Of a stretch of 64,000 bases of DNA, positions 44,555 to 53,271 are shown piece by piece. This DNA is from Rhizobium metallidurans. Its GTDB lineage: Bacteria > Pseudomonadota > Alphaproteobacteria > Rhizobiales > Rhizobiaceae. The stretch is from assembly GCF_014196505.1 (NCBI RefSeq), contig NZ_JACIDW010000001.1, positions 310,001-374,000 on the forward strand, read 5' to 3'. Each line of letters begins with the position of its first letter. Positions within the stretch are counted from its first letter, which is position 1. The translations under genes were made by a program, and so were the position numbers. A model generated the notes under the pieces. The model was not told where the DNA came from. It ran no database searches and was given only the letters and a program-made list of their open reading frames with translations.

Positions 44555-46750
44555 TTACCACTTCTTGGCAAGCTTGAAGGTGAAGGTGCGGGCATCGCCG
44601 TAGCCGCAAGCGCCGGCCGTACGGCAAGCCTCGACATACTGCTTGTCGAACAGGTTGGTGACGTTGAGCGATGCCATCCAGTTTTCCTTTTCGTAGCGGA
44701 TGGCCGCGTCGAACACGGTCGATTCAGGCACGCGAAGCGTGTTGGCTTCGTCCGCCCAGGAACGGCCCTTGTGGCGAAGGCCGGCTCCGAGGCTCAGCCC
44801 TTCAAGCGCGCCGTTCGTCACCGTGTAATCGACCCACATGGACGCCGTGTAATCGGGAACGACATAAGGCGTCTTGCCGATCAGGCCGGGGTTCGGGTCA
44901 TTCTGGACAACGGTGACATCGGTCGCGGCGAAGGCGCCGAGCAGCTTCCAGTTATCGTCGATGTTGACCTTGGCCTCCAGTTCGAAGCCCTTCGATTCCA
45001 CTTCACCAAGCTGGTCCGTCCACGGAGCGACCGGGATCGAAACCGAGTTGTTGCGCTTGTTGATGCGGAAGACGGAGGCGGTGAAGGACGCATCCATGAA
45101 GGTGGGCTCGTACTTGATGCCGGCTTCATACTGTTCGCCCTCTTCCGGCTTGAGCGGACCATGTCCACCACGGCCGACCATCGGGTTGAAGAAGGTCGAT
45201 GCGCTGGCATAAGGCGTCAGGCCGTTGTCGAACTCGTAGGCGAGGCCGGCGCGGCCGCTCCAGGCACCGTCGGATTCGTCGAAGCTGTTGGATGAATCCA
45301 GCCGATCCTTGAAGTCGGTGTTGACATAATCGTAGCGGCCGTTGAGCGTTGCCAGCCATCCGTTGCCGAAACGGACCTGATCCTGAGCATAGACGCCCAG
45401 CTGATTCATTCTGACGTCTTCGCTGTAAAGCGCTCCGGGTGTCGGCTGTGTCTGGCCATAAATCGGGTTCAGTACGTCAAGATTGCCGTTGTAGGGCTGG
45501 ACCGGATAGCCGGCGCCGAAGACGGAGTTCTGCACGTTGTCGATGCTGTACAGCCGGTAATCGACACCAAACATCACCTTATGCTCGGTAGCGCCAAGGT
45601 CGAACGTGTTTTCGATGCGATTGTCCCAGGCCAATGTGCCAACCGAGGTGTCGCCCTCGAAGTTCAGGCGCTGGAGCTCGGTCTGGCTGGCATAGAGCGA
45701 GGGATAGACAAGGAACTCGTATTTGTCGAGACGACCGTAGCGGGCATTCGACGAGTATTTCCAGCCGCCTTCGAACTCGCGCTCGAACTCATAGCCAATC
45801 ATCTGCTGATCGTAGCGGCCGGTGTCCAGATCCGGTTCACCAGGGAAGAAGCGGCGCGAGATCTTGCCGATACCCGGCCGGTCGACGACCGTGCCTTCAT
45901 AAGGCAGGAAGCCGTTGCCCGTATGGGTCTGATCCAGACCGCCGGCATAGGCCCAAACGGTCAGGCTCGTGGTGTCATCCGGCGAAATGGTGAGCTGCGG
46001 CATGACGAAGCCGCGCAGATCACGGGTGTAATCGGTGTAGCCATCGCCTCCGGCGATCTTGCCGGTCAGCCGATAGGTCATGCTGTCGCTCGATCCGACC
46101 TTGTCGGAGAAGTCGAAACCCGTGAAAGCGTTGCCGTTCGAGTTGATGCCGATCTCGGTATAGTAGAGCGGATCGTCGGTCGGGCGCTTGCGGACCATGT
46201 CGATAATGCCACCGGCATTGGCGCCGCCGTAGAGAACCGAGGCCGGCCCCTTCAGGACATCGACACGCTCGAGCATGAAGGGATCGATCTGGAAATTGCC
46301 GAACCCGTAGGAAAACAGGTTGAGATTGTCGAGATAGACGCCGCTCTGTCCGGCATCGAAGCCACGGACGTAGAACCAATCGGTATCCGGATCGGTGCCG
46401 AAGGTCTGCGTGGCGACGCCTGCCGTATAACGCAGTGCCTCGTCGACCTTGTTGACAACGCCACGATCGTCGAGCTCCTGGCGGCCGATAACGGAGACAG
46501 CCTGCGGAATTTCCTTCAGCGGCGTATCGGTCTTCGAACCAGCCGTCGTCTTCTTGGCGACATAGCCCTTGACGGGGCCCGTGCCGGTTGCTTCGCTGGA
46601 GCCATCGGCCGAATTGCCGGAGCCCTGAATGACGACCGGTTTCAGCTCGGTCGCGTCCTGCGCGATAGCGAACGTGGCGCTCGCACCGAAGATGGCGACG
46701 CCCGCCAAAAGCTTTGCCCTGAAGATCACGCGGTCTGCTCTCACACCCAT
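44555..46750 (-). CDS. TonB-dependent siderophore receptor
   Basis: Outer-membrane receptor of about 731 residues. The signal peptide ends at ATFAIAQ, a TonB-box-like segment ELKPVVIQGSG follows, and the plug has DTPLKEIPQAVSVIGRQEL and RGFDAGQSGVYLDNLNLFSYG. A 22-strand barrel follows, ending in the C-terminal aromatic motif (TFKLAKKW). Similarity is to FhuA/FoxA-type hydroxamate receptors; the exact siderophore is not known. ATG 46750 (MGVRADRVIF) is used; a GTG 9 nt upstream is possible. A TGA-N9-TCA iron box lies 62 nt upstream. Confidence 0.9.
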   Translation of the reverse strand: MGVRADRVIFRAKLLAGVAIFGASATFAIAQDATELKPVVIQGSGNSADGSSEATGTGPVKGYVAKKTTAGSKTDTPLKEIPQAVSVIGRQELDDRGVVNKVDEALRYTAGVATQTFGTDPDTDWFYVRGFDAGQSGVYLDNLNLFSYGFGNFQIDPFMLERVDVLKGPASVLYGGANAGGIIDMVRKRPTDDPLYYTEIGINSNGNAFTGFDFSDKVGSSDSMTYRLTGKIAGGDGYTDYTRDLRGFVMPQLTISPDDTTSLTVWAYAGGLDQTHTGNGFLPYEGTVVDRPGIGKISRRFFPGEPDLDTGRYDQQMIGYEFEREFEGGWKYSSNARYGRLDKYEFLVYPSLYASQTELQRLNFEGDTSVGTLAWDNRIENTFDLGATEHKVMFGVDYRLYSIDNVQNSVFGAGYPVQPYNGNLDVLNPIYGQTQPTPGALYSEDVRMNQLGVYAQDQVRFGNGWLATLNGRYDYVNTDFKDRLDSSNSFDESDGAWSGRAGLAYEFDNGLTPYASASTFFNPMVGRGGHGPLKPEEGEQYEAGIKYEPTFMDASFTASVFRINKRNNSVSIPVAPWTDQLGEVESKGFELEAKVNIDDNWKLLGAFAATDVTVVQNDPNPGLIGKTPYVVPDYTASMWVDYTVTNGALEGLSLGAGLRHKGRSWADEANTLRVPESTVFDAAIRYEKENWMASLNVTNLFDKQYVEACRTAGACGYGDARTFTFKLAKKW

Positions 46751-46811
46751 GTTTACTGTCACCCTACTCACGCCACCGCCATCCCAACGACCGGCCAACT
46801 CAAAGAATAAG

Positions 46812-46828
46812 CTGAGTGATTAACTCAG
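46812..46828. promoter_or_regulatory. RirA-type iron-responsive operator
   Basis: CTGAGTGATTAACTCAG: inverted 6-bp arms, fitting the TGA-N9-TCA consensus of the rhizobial iron regulator RirA. It lies 62 nt upstream of the receptor start and predicts repression when iron is plentiful. Confidence 0.65.
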
Positions 46829-46920
46829 TTTTAACGGTTCAGCTTGTCCCGATCGCGGACGAATTGAATGTTTTTGGGCAATTTTTCGCGGTGCGGCCAA
46901 ACGCTCAAATGGTGTGTCGT

Positions 46921-47820
46921 TCAGGCAACGCGGGCCTTCTTCCACGTGGCAGGTGTCGTTCCGACATTCTTTCGGAACACGCGTGTGAAATGCGCCTGAT
47001 CGGAGAAGCCGGTTTCCGCCGCGATGACCATCAGCGACTGGTCGCCATGAAGCAGAAGCTGCTTTGCGCGTTCCAGCCGGGCGTTCATCTGCCATTGGTG
47101 CGGCGCCAGGCCTGTGGAGGCCTTGAAGGCATGGCTGAAGTGGGATTGCGAGAGCCCCGCCAGTGTTGCAAGTTCTTCAAGCCGGATATTGCGCATGCAG
47201 TTTTCGGTTATGAACTCCGTTGCCTTGCGTAGTTGCCAGGCGGCAAGCTTGCTGCGCTTGCGGGGCTCGGCCTTCCCAAGCTTCATGACATCGATGATCA
47301 GCGCCAGCGCGAGACCATCGCCATAGAGATCGTGCAACGGCGCCGGGTTCATGCATTCGGTGGCGATCATGCGCGACAGCGTCAGCACGCGATCATCGGA
47401 AAACAGCAACCGTGCGCTCGTCAACCGCTCCTGATCAAGCTCCTCCATCAACCGGCGCGCCACGATCTCGGCGTCGAAATGCAGATCCAGATGACGAAGA
47501 AACTGGACATTCTTCAGATCGGCCCAGAGCTCCATGCCCGCCGGCACATAGGAGATCGGCTGGTTTTCGCCATCCTCCGCGGCGTCGGCGCCCTTCGAGG
47601 TCAGCTTCATCGTCGAACGGCCGGCTCCGTTCATATCGAGCAGAACGAAAAGCCGGGGGTCGTTCGAGACATAGTAACCACCGGCATAGGGCGCGCATTC
47701 GACATCCCAGACGTCCGCGACGATGCCGTTCCATGATCGCCTGTGAAGGCCGCCGACAACGGAGAAACCTTCGATCTTGTTCTGCATGCGAGGCTGAAAT
47801 GTCATGGATAGGATACGCAC
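46921..47820 (-). CDS. AraC-family transcriptional regulator (siderophore-type)
   Basis: Regulator of 299 residues. The C-terminal double helix-turn-helix is RLEELATLAGLSQSHFSHAF, then MVIAAETGFSDQAHFTRVFR, ending in GTTPATWKKARVA. The N-terminal domain has no clear cupin signature. Its position upstream of the receptor gene on the same strand resembles siderophore-sensing AraC activators such as RhrA and AlcR. The start could also be ATG 47805. It probably activates the receptor gene when the siderophore is present. Confidence 0.87.
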   Translation of the reverse strand: MRILSMTFQPRMQNKIEGFSVVGGLHRRSWNGIVADVWDVECAPYAGGYYVSNDPRLFVLLDMNGAGRSTMKLTSKGADAAEDGENQPISYVPAGMELWADLKNVQFLRHLDLHFDAEIVARRLMEELDQERLTSARLLFSDDRVLTLSRMIATECMNPAPLHDLYGDGLALALIIDVMKLGKAEPRKRSKLAAWQLRKATEFITENCMRNIRLEELATLAGLSQSHFSHAFKASTGLAPHQWQMNARLERAKQLLLHGDQSLMVIAAETGFSDQAHFTRVFRKNVGTTPATWKKARVA

Positions 47821-47936
47821 TATACCTTCTTATGAAAGTCATGTTTAAGGCAAGCGCTGCGATAAGGCAATCCTGCGCTAAAAAAGCACGCCATGTTTCA
47901 AGGACAGTTGTGGTTTAAAGGGCCGTGCGGGTTGGT

Positions 47937-48947
47937 TCATCCCTTGCGGATGGAACCACGCCAGATCAGTTCTGCCTTCAACGTGATCGAGTGGGCCTCT
48001 TCCGGTTCGTCCTCACGGCCGCCGGCAAGCCATTTCACGGCCTGTGAGGCAATCGCCGTGACCGGCTGCGCGAATGTCGTGAGGTCGAAGGATGACCACG
48101 ACGCCTGTTCGATGTCGTCGAAGCCCGCGACGCAGAGTTGGTCCGGGATGGACAGCCCGAACTGATGGCGTGCCGCATCCATGAAACCGCAGGCGAGCAG
48201 ATCGGTGGCGCAGAACACGCCATCGGGCCGTTCGGCGCGCGTCAGCATGCGTTGTGCAAGCACCCTTCCCGCCTCGTACCCCGTCGATCCGTAGCGTTCG
48301 ACGACGACCTCGAGACCGAGCGTTTCCGCGGCGGCGATGAAGCCACGCTCGCGCCCCATCAGGCTCGGCGTCCTCGCTTCGGAATTGGCGAATGCGAGCG
48401 TCCGGCACCCGGCGCGGACGAATGCGGTGGCGATCCGACCGCCGGACTCGTAGTCGTCGAGATTGATCTTCAACGTGCCCGGCTGATCGTCATCGCGATT
48501 AATCAGCACCAGACGCTGGCCGCTGCGAAGGCAAAGCTGGGTGATGGATTTATCCGGCAGGCCGGAGAGAATGATCGAGGCGTCCGCCCGATAGCGAATG
48601 GCCTGCTGCAACGCGCGATCGACACTGCCATCCGAGCGGTCGGTGTTGACGAACATCGCGACCTTGCCGGCATTCTGCAGTTGGATGGTCAGTTCCCGCA
48701 AAAGCGCCGAGCGATACGGCGTCGCAACGTCGGAGACGATCAGGCAGACGATGCCGCTCTCGTTGCGCATCAGACCGCGGGCCAGATGATTGACGTGATA
48801 GCCGAGCGCTTCGGCCGCTTCCAGCACTCGCCTGCGGGTGTCGGCCGAAACGCTGGCGCCCGGCGTGAAGGTTCGCGATACCGCCGAACGCGATACACCT
48901 GCCCTCTCGGCAACTTCCTGTGCGCTCACGAATAATTTAGACGGCAT
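47937..48947 (-). CDS. LacI-family transcriptional repressor
   Basis: Repressor of 336 residues. The N-terminal LacI helix-turn-helix is VSAQEVAERAGVSRSAVSRT, the hinge includes LEAAEALGYHVNHLARGL, and the periplasmic-binding-like sensor domain runs to the end (VAGFDDIEQASW is the standard block). AAAGGA precedes ATG 48947; the open frame to 48998 is rejected because it runs through the operator. It is divergent from the IMPase-like gene, and two palindromes lie between them. Confidence 0.9.
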   Translation of the reverse strand: MPSKLFVSAQEVAERAGVSRSAVSRTFTPGASVSADTRRRVLEAAEALGYHVNHLARGLMRNESGIVCLIVSDVATPYRSALLRELTIQLQNAGKVAMFVNTDRSDGSVDRALQQAIRYRADASIILSGLPDKSITQLCLRSGQRLVLINRDDDQPGTLKINLDDYESGGRIATAFVRAGCRTLAFANSEARTPSLMGRERGFIAAAETLGLEVVVERYGSTGYEAGRVLAQRMLTRAERPDGVFCATDLLACGFMDAARHQFGLSIPDQLCVAGFDDIEQASWSSFDLTTFAQPVTAIASQAVKWLAGGREDEPEEAHSITLKAELIWRGSIRKG

Positions 48948-48982
48948 GACGATCCTTTTGTTGCACGCACTTTTGCATCGAC

Positions 48983-48998
48983 TTGCACTTGCGTGCAA
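48983..48998. promoter_or_regulatory. candidate LacI operator 1
   Basis: TTGCAC-TTGC-GTGCAA, perfect 6-bp arms, 35 nt upstream of the LacI gene start. It is likely an autoregulation site. Confidence 0.6.
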
Positions 48999-49068
48999 TC
49001 CGCAATGACCTCGGCCAATATGAAGTTTTCATGACGATTATTGACATCCGGCTTGGCGAAGTGTTCGT

Positions 49069-49086
49069 TTTGCACGCGCTTGCAAA
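49069..49086. promoter_or_regulatory. candidate LacI operator 2
   Basis: TTTGCACGCGCTTGCAAA, an 18-bp palindrome with one mismatched pair and the central CG pattern typical of LacI-family operators. It is about 86 bp from site 1 and 95 nt before the IMPase-like start; spacing near eight helical turns would allow looping. Confidence 0.65.
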
Positions 49087-49180
49087 TATGCCTGCGGCGG
49101 CCTTCCCGGCTGCAGCACCTTGCGATCGCGAGTTTCAGCGGCTGTTTCCAGCCATCGTTTCCGACAAAGGACATGTTGCG

Positions 49181-49981
49181 ATGACATTGCGCGTTATTCC
49201 GGGGCTCGAAGCACGTCTCGCCCTTGCCGAAGCCGTTGCCCGCGATGCGGGCGCCGTGGCGCTCGACTATTTCAAGCGCCGGGAAACGCTCATTATCGAA
49301 ACGAAGCGCGATCCGCAGGACGTCGTGTCGATTGCCGACCGGGAGGTTGAAAACCTGATCCGCGCGCGGTTCGCGGAAGTCTATCCCGGCGATGGCGTTC
49401 TCGGCGAGGAATATGGCCTGACCCCGGGCACCTCGGGCTTCACATGGGTCATCGACCCGATCGACGGAACAAGCCCTTTCGTCAACGGCATGCCGAACTG
49501 GTGCGTATCCATCGCCCTGCTGCACGACGACGTGCCTGTTGTCGGCGTCATCGCCTCGCCTTGCCACGACGAGCTCTACGCCGCCGCGCTCGGCATGGGA
49601 GCCACCCTGAACGGCAAGCGGCTCGAGCTCAGCCCCGAGCGCAACATCCGCAACGCCGTGACCGGCATCGGCGCGAACAGCCACGTCTCGCCCGCCACGG
49701 TCGCCAGGATGGTCGAGGAACTGCTGGAAGCGGGTGGTAATTTCATCCGCAACGGATCCGGCGCGCTCATGCTCGCCTATGTCGCGGCCGGCCGTCTCGT
49801 CGGATATTACGAACCCTATATGCACGCATGGGATTGCCTGGCCGGATACTGCCTGGTCAGGGAGGCAGGCGGCTGGTTCCACCCCTTCCCGACCAATGGC
49901 GAGGGGCTGACCAAGGGGGCGAAGGTGCTTGCCACGGGGCCCGGCGCCATTGACGATCTTCGCAGGATAGCAGGCGTGTAA
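49181..49981 (+). CDS. inositol-monophosphatase-family phosphatase
   Basis: Mg-dependent phosphatase of 266 residues. The metal residues are present: E76/E77 in VLGEEYG, D92 and D95 in WVIDPIDGTSPF, and D218 in HAWDCLAGY. These are the hallmarks of the IMPase/HisN/CysQ superfamily. ATG 49181 gives the normal N-terminus; the frame upstream is open but crosses operator 2. A dedicated LacI repressor suggests a regulated catabolic role, such as dephosphorylation of a sugar or polyol phosphate, rather than housekeeping. The substrate is not known. Confidence 0.82.
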   Translation: MTLRVIPGLEARLALAEAVARDAGAVALDYFKRRETLIIETKRDPQDVVSIADREVENLIRARFAEVYPGDGVLGEEYGLTPGTSGFTWVIDPIDGTSPFVNGMPNWCVSIALLHDDVPVVGVIASPCHDELYAAALGMGATLNGKRLELSPERNIRNAVTGIGANSHVSPATVARMVEELLEAGGNFIRNGSGALMLAYVAAGRLVGYYEPYMHAWDCLAGYCLVREAGGWFHPFPTNGEGLTKGAKVLATGPGAIDDLRRIAGV

Positions 49982-50012
49982 CACGCCCCTCCCGCTACCG
50001 GCTCAAGTTCAG

Positions 50013-50028
50013 GGCGCGACATCGCGCC
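50013..50028. repeat. short hairpin after the IMPase-like gene
   Basis: GGCGCGA / TCGCGCC with a 2-nt loop, 31 nt after the stop. It has no T-tract and may act as a weak 3' end. Confidence 0.35.
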
Positions 50029-50104
50029 TCTCGTCCCGCGCGGCTTTGCAACCTATATACATGCGGAGATGTCGGTGATCAGTACCGGCTGAACGGAGAC
50101 ATGT

Positions 50105-51022
50105 ATGAGCCGAGATCCGTACGAGCTTCTGGGCGTCAAGAAGGACGCTACGCAAAAAGAGATCCAGAGCGCGTTCCGCAAGCTCGCCAAGAAGCTGCAC
50201 CCCGACCTGAACCCCGGCGACAAGAAGGCCGAAGACCGGTTCAAGGAGATCTCGGCGGCTTATGAGATCGTCGGCGACGAGGACAAGCGCAAGCGCTTCG
50301 ACAGAGGCGAGATCGACATGACGGGCGCGGAACAGGCGCAGCGCAACTATTATCGCGACTACGCGTCGCAGGCCGGCGCCGGCGGCCGCTACCAGAACAA
50401 TGCCGGCTTCGCCGACTTCGGCGACCGCGACGACATATTTTCGAGCTTCTTCTCCGGCCGAGGACGCGGCGGCGGGCAATTCCGCTCGCAGGGGCAGAAC
50501 CGGCAATATTCCATGGAGGTCGACTTTCTCGACGCCATCAATGGCACCAAGACGCAGATACGCCTGCCGGACGGCCCCGCGCTCGATTTGCAGATCCCGG
50601 CAGGAACCCGCGACGGCCAGACGCTGCGCCTGAAGGGCAAGGGCGAGCCCGGGATCGGTGGCGGTCCGCCGGGTGACGCGCTGGTCGAAATCCGCGTTCG
50701 CCCGCACAAGTTCTATGTGCGCGACGGCGACGATATCCGCCTCGATCTGCCGATATCGCTGCCCGAGGCGGTGCTCGGCGGCAAGGTGCGCGTGCCGACG
50801 CCATCCGGCGCGGTCAATCTCACGCTGCCCGCCAATTCCAGCACCGGGAAGATATTGCGCTTGAAGGGCAAGGGCGCGCCGAAGCGCGGCGGCGGCGCCG
50901 GCGATATCTATGTGTCACTGAAAGTCGTCTTGCCGGATGGACCGGAGCCGAAGCTTGCAGAGTTCATGAGCACGTGGGTGCCGGCCAATCCGCAGAATCC
51001 GAGAAAGGGCATGGAGGAGTAG
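50105..51022 (+). CDS. cbpA: DnaJ-like co-chaperone CbpA
   Basis: Class II J-domain protein of 305 residues. The J domain (1-70) has the HPD motif in KLHPDLNPGDKK. A Gly-rich linker (about 85-135) has FSSFFSGRGRGGG, and two substrate-binding beta domains (about 140-300) include DLQIPAGTRDGQTLRLKGKG. No zinc finger is present, which separates it from DnaJ. The stop is 2 nt before the cbpM start. It stimulates DnaK and, in E. coli, also binds curved DNA. Confidence 0.85.
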   Translation: MSRDPYELLGVKKDATQKEIQSAFRKLAKKLHPDLNPGDKKAEDRFKEISAAYEIVGDEDKRKRFDRGEIDMTGAEQAQRNYYRDYASQAGAGGRYQNNAGFADFGDRDDIFSSFFSGRGRGGGQFRSQGQNRQYSMEVDFLDAINGTKTQIRLPDGPALDLQIPAGTRDGQTLRLKGKGEPGIGGGPPGDALVEIRVRPHKFYVRDGDDIRLDLPISLPEAVLGGKVRVPTPSGAVNLTLPANSSTGKILRLKGKGAPKRGGGAGDIYVSLKVVLPDGPEPKLAEFMSTWVPANPQNPRKGMEE

Positions 51023-51024
51023 CC

Positions 51025-51357
51025 ATGAATGATCTTGAATTCCGCCGAACCCTGAAGATCGACGTCACCGTGGTGGACGTGTGGGTCGCGCAGGGCTGGC
51101 TGATCCCCGAAGCTCACGACGGCGATCGTGAGTTTCGCGACGACGATGTGGCGCGGGCGCGACTGATCCTCGACCTCACCCGCGATATGGGCGTCAACGA
51201 CGCCGGCGTCGATCTCATCATGGATCTCGTCGATCAGATACACGGTCTGCGCGGCACACTGCGCGACATGCTCGGCGCCATGGAGCAGCAAGACGACGAC
51301 GTTCGCCGCCGGCTGCGCCGCAAGCTCGACACGCTTTCGTCGGCGCACGTCGGTTAG
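51025..51357 (+). CDS. cbpM: chaperone modulator CbpM
   Basis: Small MerR-like HTH-fold protein of 110 residues (VDVWVAQGWLIPEAHDGDRE, then FRDDDVARARLILDL). CbpM inhibits the J domain of CbpA. It follows cbpA by 2 nt with its own AGGAG site, the usual cbpAM arrangement. The family assignment rests on this pairing and the MerR-like N-terminus. Confidence 0.8.
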   Translation: MNDLEFRRTLKIDVTVVDVWVAQGWLIPEAHDGDREFRDDDVARARLILDLTRDMGVNDAGVDLIMDLVDQIHGLRGTLRDMLGAMEQQDDDVRRRLRRKLDTLSSAHVG

Positions 51358-51404
51358 GCATCTGCGGGCGGAGCCCGCGATCGGACAAGGGAAGGAGACC
51401 CGAC

Positions 51405-51899
51405 TTGAGCGACGATCACGGCCCTCATGACGCTGATCATTCTCATACCCACATCGACTGGCGCGAGAACGGCGTCAAAGTCATCCCCGGCGATGCGCTC
51501 GACCCAAACACCGCGCAGACACCGGGAATGAACCGCGCGACCGCGATCAACCACGCCCGCGCCGGCGCTGAGAAGATCTGGGCCGGCACGGTTACCATTC
51601 ACGCCAACGCGAAGACCGGCGCGCACCATCACGGAGATCTCGAGAGCATCATCTATGTCGTGAAGGGTAAGGCGCGCATGCGCTGGGGCGACAATCTCGA
51701 ATTTACCGCCGAGGCTGGGCCAGGCGACTTCATTTTCGTGCCGCCTTACGTGCCGCATCAGGAGATCAATGCGAGCCAAAACGAGACGCTGGAATGCGTC
51801 CTCGTTCGCTCCGGGCAGGACCCTGTCGTCGTCAATCTCGATATCGAACCGGTTGAAAAGCCGGAACACGTCCGGTGGGTCGATCCGATACACAAATAA
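51405..51899 (+). CDS. cupin-domain protein
   Basis: Single-domain cupin of 164 residues. Cupin motif 1 is TGAHHHGDLESIIYVVKG (His ligands plus Glu) and motif 2 is PGDFIFVPPYVPHQEIN (second His). The N-terminus is rich in His/Asp (MSDDHGPHDADHSHTH) and may also bind metal. The start is TTG 51405, with AAGGAG 8 nt upstream. It could be a dioxygenase, an isomerase or a sensor. It may be co-transcribed with cbpAM. Confidence 0.75.
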   Translation: MSDDHGPHDADHSHTHIDWRENGVKVIPGDALDPNTAQTPGMNRATAINHARAGAEKIWAGTVTIHANAKTGAHHHGDLESIIYVVKGKARMRWGDNLEFTAEAGPGDFIFVPPYVPHQEINASQNETLECVLVRSGQDPVVVNLDIEPVEKPEHVRWVDPIHK

Positions 51900-52500
51900 T
51901 CCACTCTCGGTAGTGCGCTAATGAAGAATTGATCGTTGATCGCGTCCGAAATTTTCGACGAATGTCCCCTTGACCGCGCATGCATCGGAACATCGCGGCT
52001 CGCGCGCTAAGTTTCCGAAAAAAAGATAGCCGGCTTCACGACATTCTGTTGACACTTTACGTCAGAATCGTTGACTAGCAGGGGCTCCCGCAGGTACGCG
52101 CGAATAAATCCAGGCCACAACAATAAGTTCGGATGGCACTAATCCAATCTTTGATCCGCAGCGTACACCGCTTTGTTATCGCCTGGACAGCCAATCGAAA
52201 AGCCGCTCCAGGTGGATATCACGGCCTTCGATGCAAATCTCAAAATCCGGCGATTTATCTACCGGAAGATGTATATGAGCCTCGTTTGACCGAAACGAAC
52301 CGAAATACTTACTTATGATTGCATTCGACGTCACGCAAATTTGCTGATCTAAAGGCTTTTTCAGTTGAAAGTCAGGCTATTCAGGCAGATGAGTTGGCGG
52401 GAATAAAAATGAACGGCACAATTGATCCGTTCAAATATCTTGGTAAGGTTGCCGCAGGGAATAATAAGCACGCCGCAACTGGCGTTAGAAGGATAAGGCC
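51900..52500. other. 600-nt AT-richer gap, no supported gene
   Basis: A -35-like TTGACA at 52049 followed by a 17-bp spacer and a poor -10 may start a long leader for the HTH gene at 52501. Two short open frames (52133-52318 and 52319-52504) lack ribosome-binding sites and family features, so I do not call them. No terminator or repeat stands out. Confidence 0.4.
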
Positions 52501-52899
52501 ATGAAAGAAGCTCCGCATACCGTTGACGTACACGTCGGCAAGACGATCCGCATCAAGCGCCTGATGCGCAAGGTTTCGCAGACCGAACTCGGCGACCGCG
52601 TCGGCGTCACGTTCCAGCAGATTCAGAAGTATGAAAAGGGCTCGAACCGCGTTTCGGCAAGCATGCTGGTCGAAATCGCTGGCGCGCTCGATGTCGATGT
52701 TCGTTCCTTCTTCGAAGATATTTCGGCCAATGCCAACGACAATCCGACGCCGAGCGACGAATTCGTCGTCTCACGCGATGGCGTGCTGCTCAACGCTGCT
52801 TTCCTGTCGATCAAGAACGAACAGGTCCGCAAGAAGATCGTCAAGCTGGTGCAGGCAATTGCCGGCATGGAGCAGATCGAAAGCGAAGCCGCCGAATAA
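52501..52899 (+). CDS. XRE/Cro-CI-type HTH regulator (PraR/PhrR-like family)
   Basis: DNA-binding protein of 132 residues. The HTH is VSQTELGDRVGVTFQQIQKYE, then KGSNRVSASMLVEIAGALDV, close in pattern to the rhizobial PraR/PhrR regulators. The C-terminal tail is short and acidic. The start follows AAGGATAAGGCC. It converges on the 89-residue gene of the RiPP cluster; a link to that cluster is not shown. Confidence 0.78.
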   Translation: MKEAPHTVDVHVGKTIRIKRLMRKVSQTELGDRVGVTFQQIQKYEKGSNRVSASMLVEIAGALDVDVRSFFEDISANANDNPTPSDEFVVSRDGVLLNAAFLSIKNEQVRKKIVKLVQAIAGMEQIESEAAE

Positions 52900-52926
52900 A
52901 GCGGCTTTCGCGGATCCAATCGACGA

Positions 52927-53196
52927 TTAGTGGCGCTCCAGGACGACGAGGTTTTCTCGCGCGTCTTTCATCGCCAGCTTCGTCTTTGTGCCGATCAGCT
53001 TCTCCAGGTTCACATCCAGCTCGCGCTCCGGGTCGATTCCATCCCAATCGATGACGACCTGCAGCAGAGCCATGTTCGTAAGATGCGTCAGATTGTTCAG
53101 CTTGAGCTTCTGCGCTTCATCTTTTGCTGCGGACAGCAAGCGGAATATCCTCGCATATTCGCTGCCGCTGCCCTCGTCCACCGTCTGAATGTTCAT
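52927..53196 (-). CDS. 89-residue unknown, last gene of the YcaO-TfuA cluster
   Basis: Hydrophilic helical protein (MNIQTVDEGSGSEYARIFRL...). ATG 53196 is supported by GAGAGGCGGACG; the open frame to 53256 has no such site. No family is recognised. It lies 75 nt downstream of tfuA on the same strand and could be co-transcribed, so a partner, immunity or binding role in the cluster is possible. It has no Cys, signal peptide or membrane segment. Confidence 0.6.
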   Translation of the reverse strand: MNIQTVDEGSGSEYARIFRLLSAAKDEAQKLKLNNLTHLTNMALLQVVIDWDGIDPERELDVNLEKLIGTKTKLAMKDARENLVVLERH

Positions 53197-53271
53197 ATCG
53201 TCCGCCTCTCTGAGATGCCCCAAACACCACTTCCGGGGCTCCAGTGCTGTCATCATTCAGGCGTGGCGTTA

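Noticed and set aside
52133..52504. Two short plus-strand frames before the HTH regulator.
   Set aside because: No ribosome-binding sites, no family features and AT-richer composition; more likely leader DNA.
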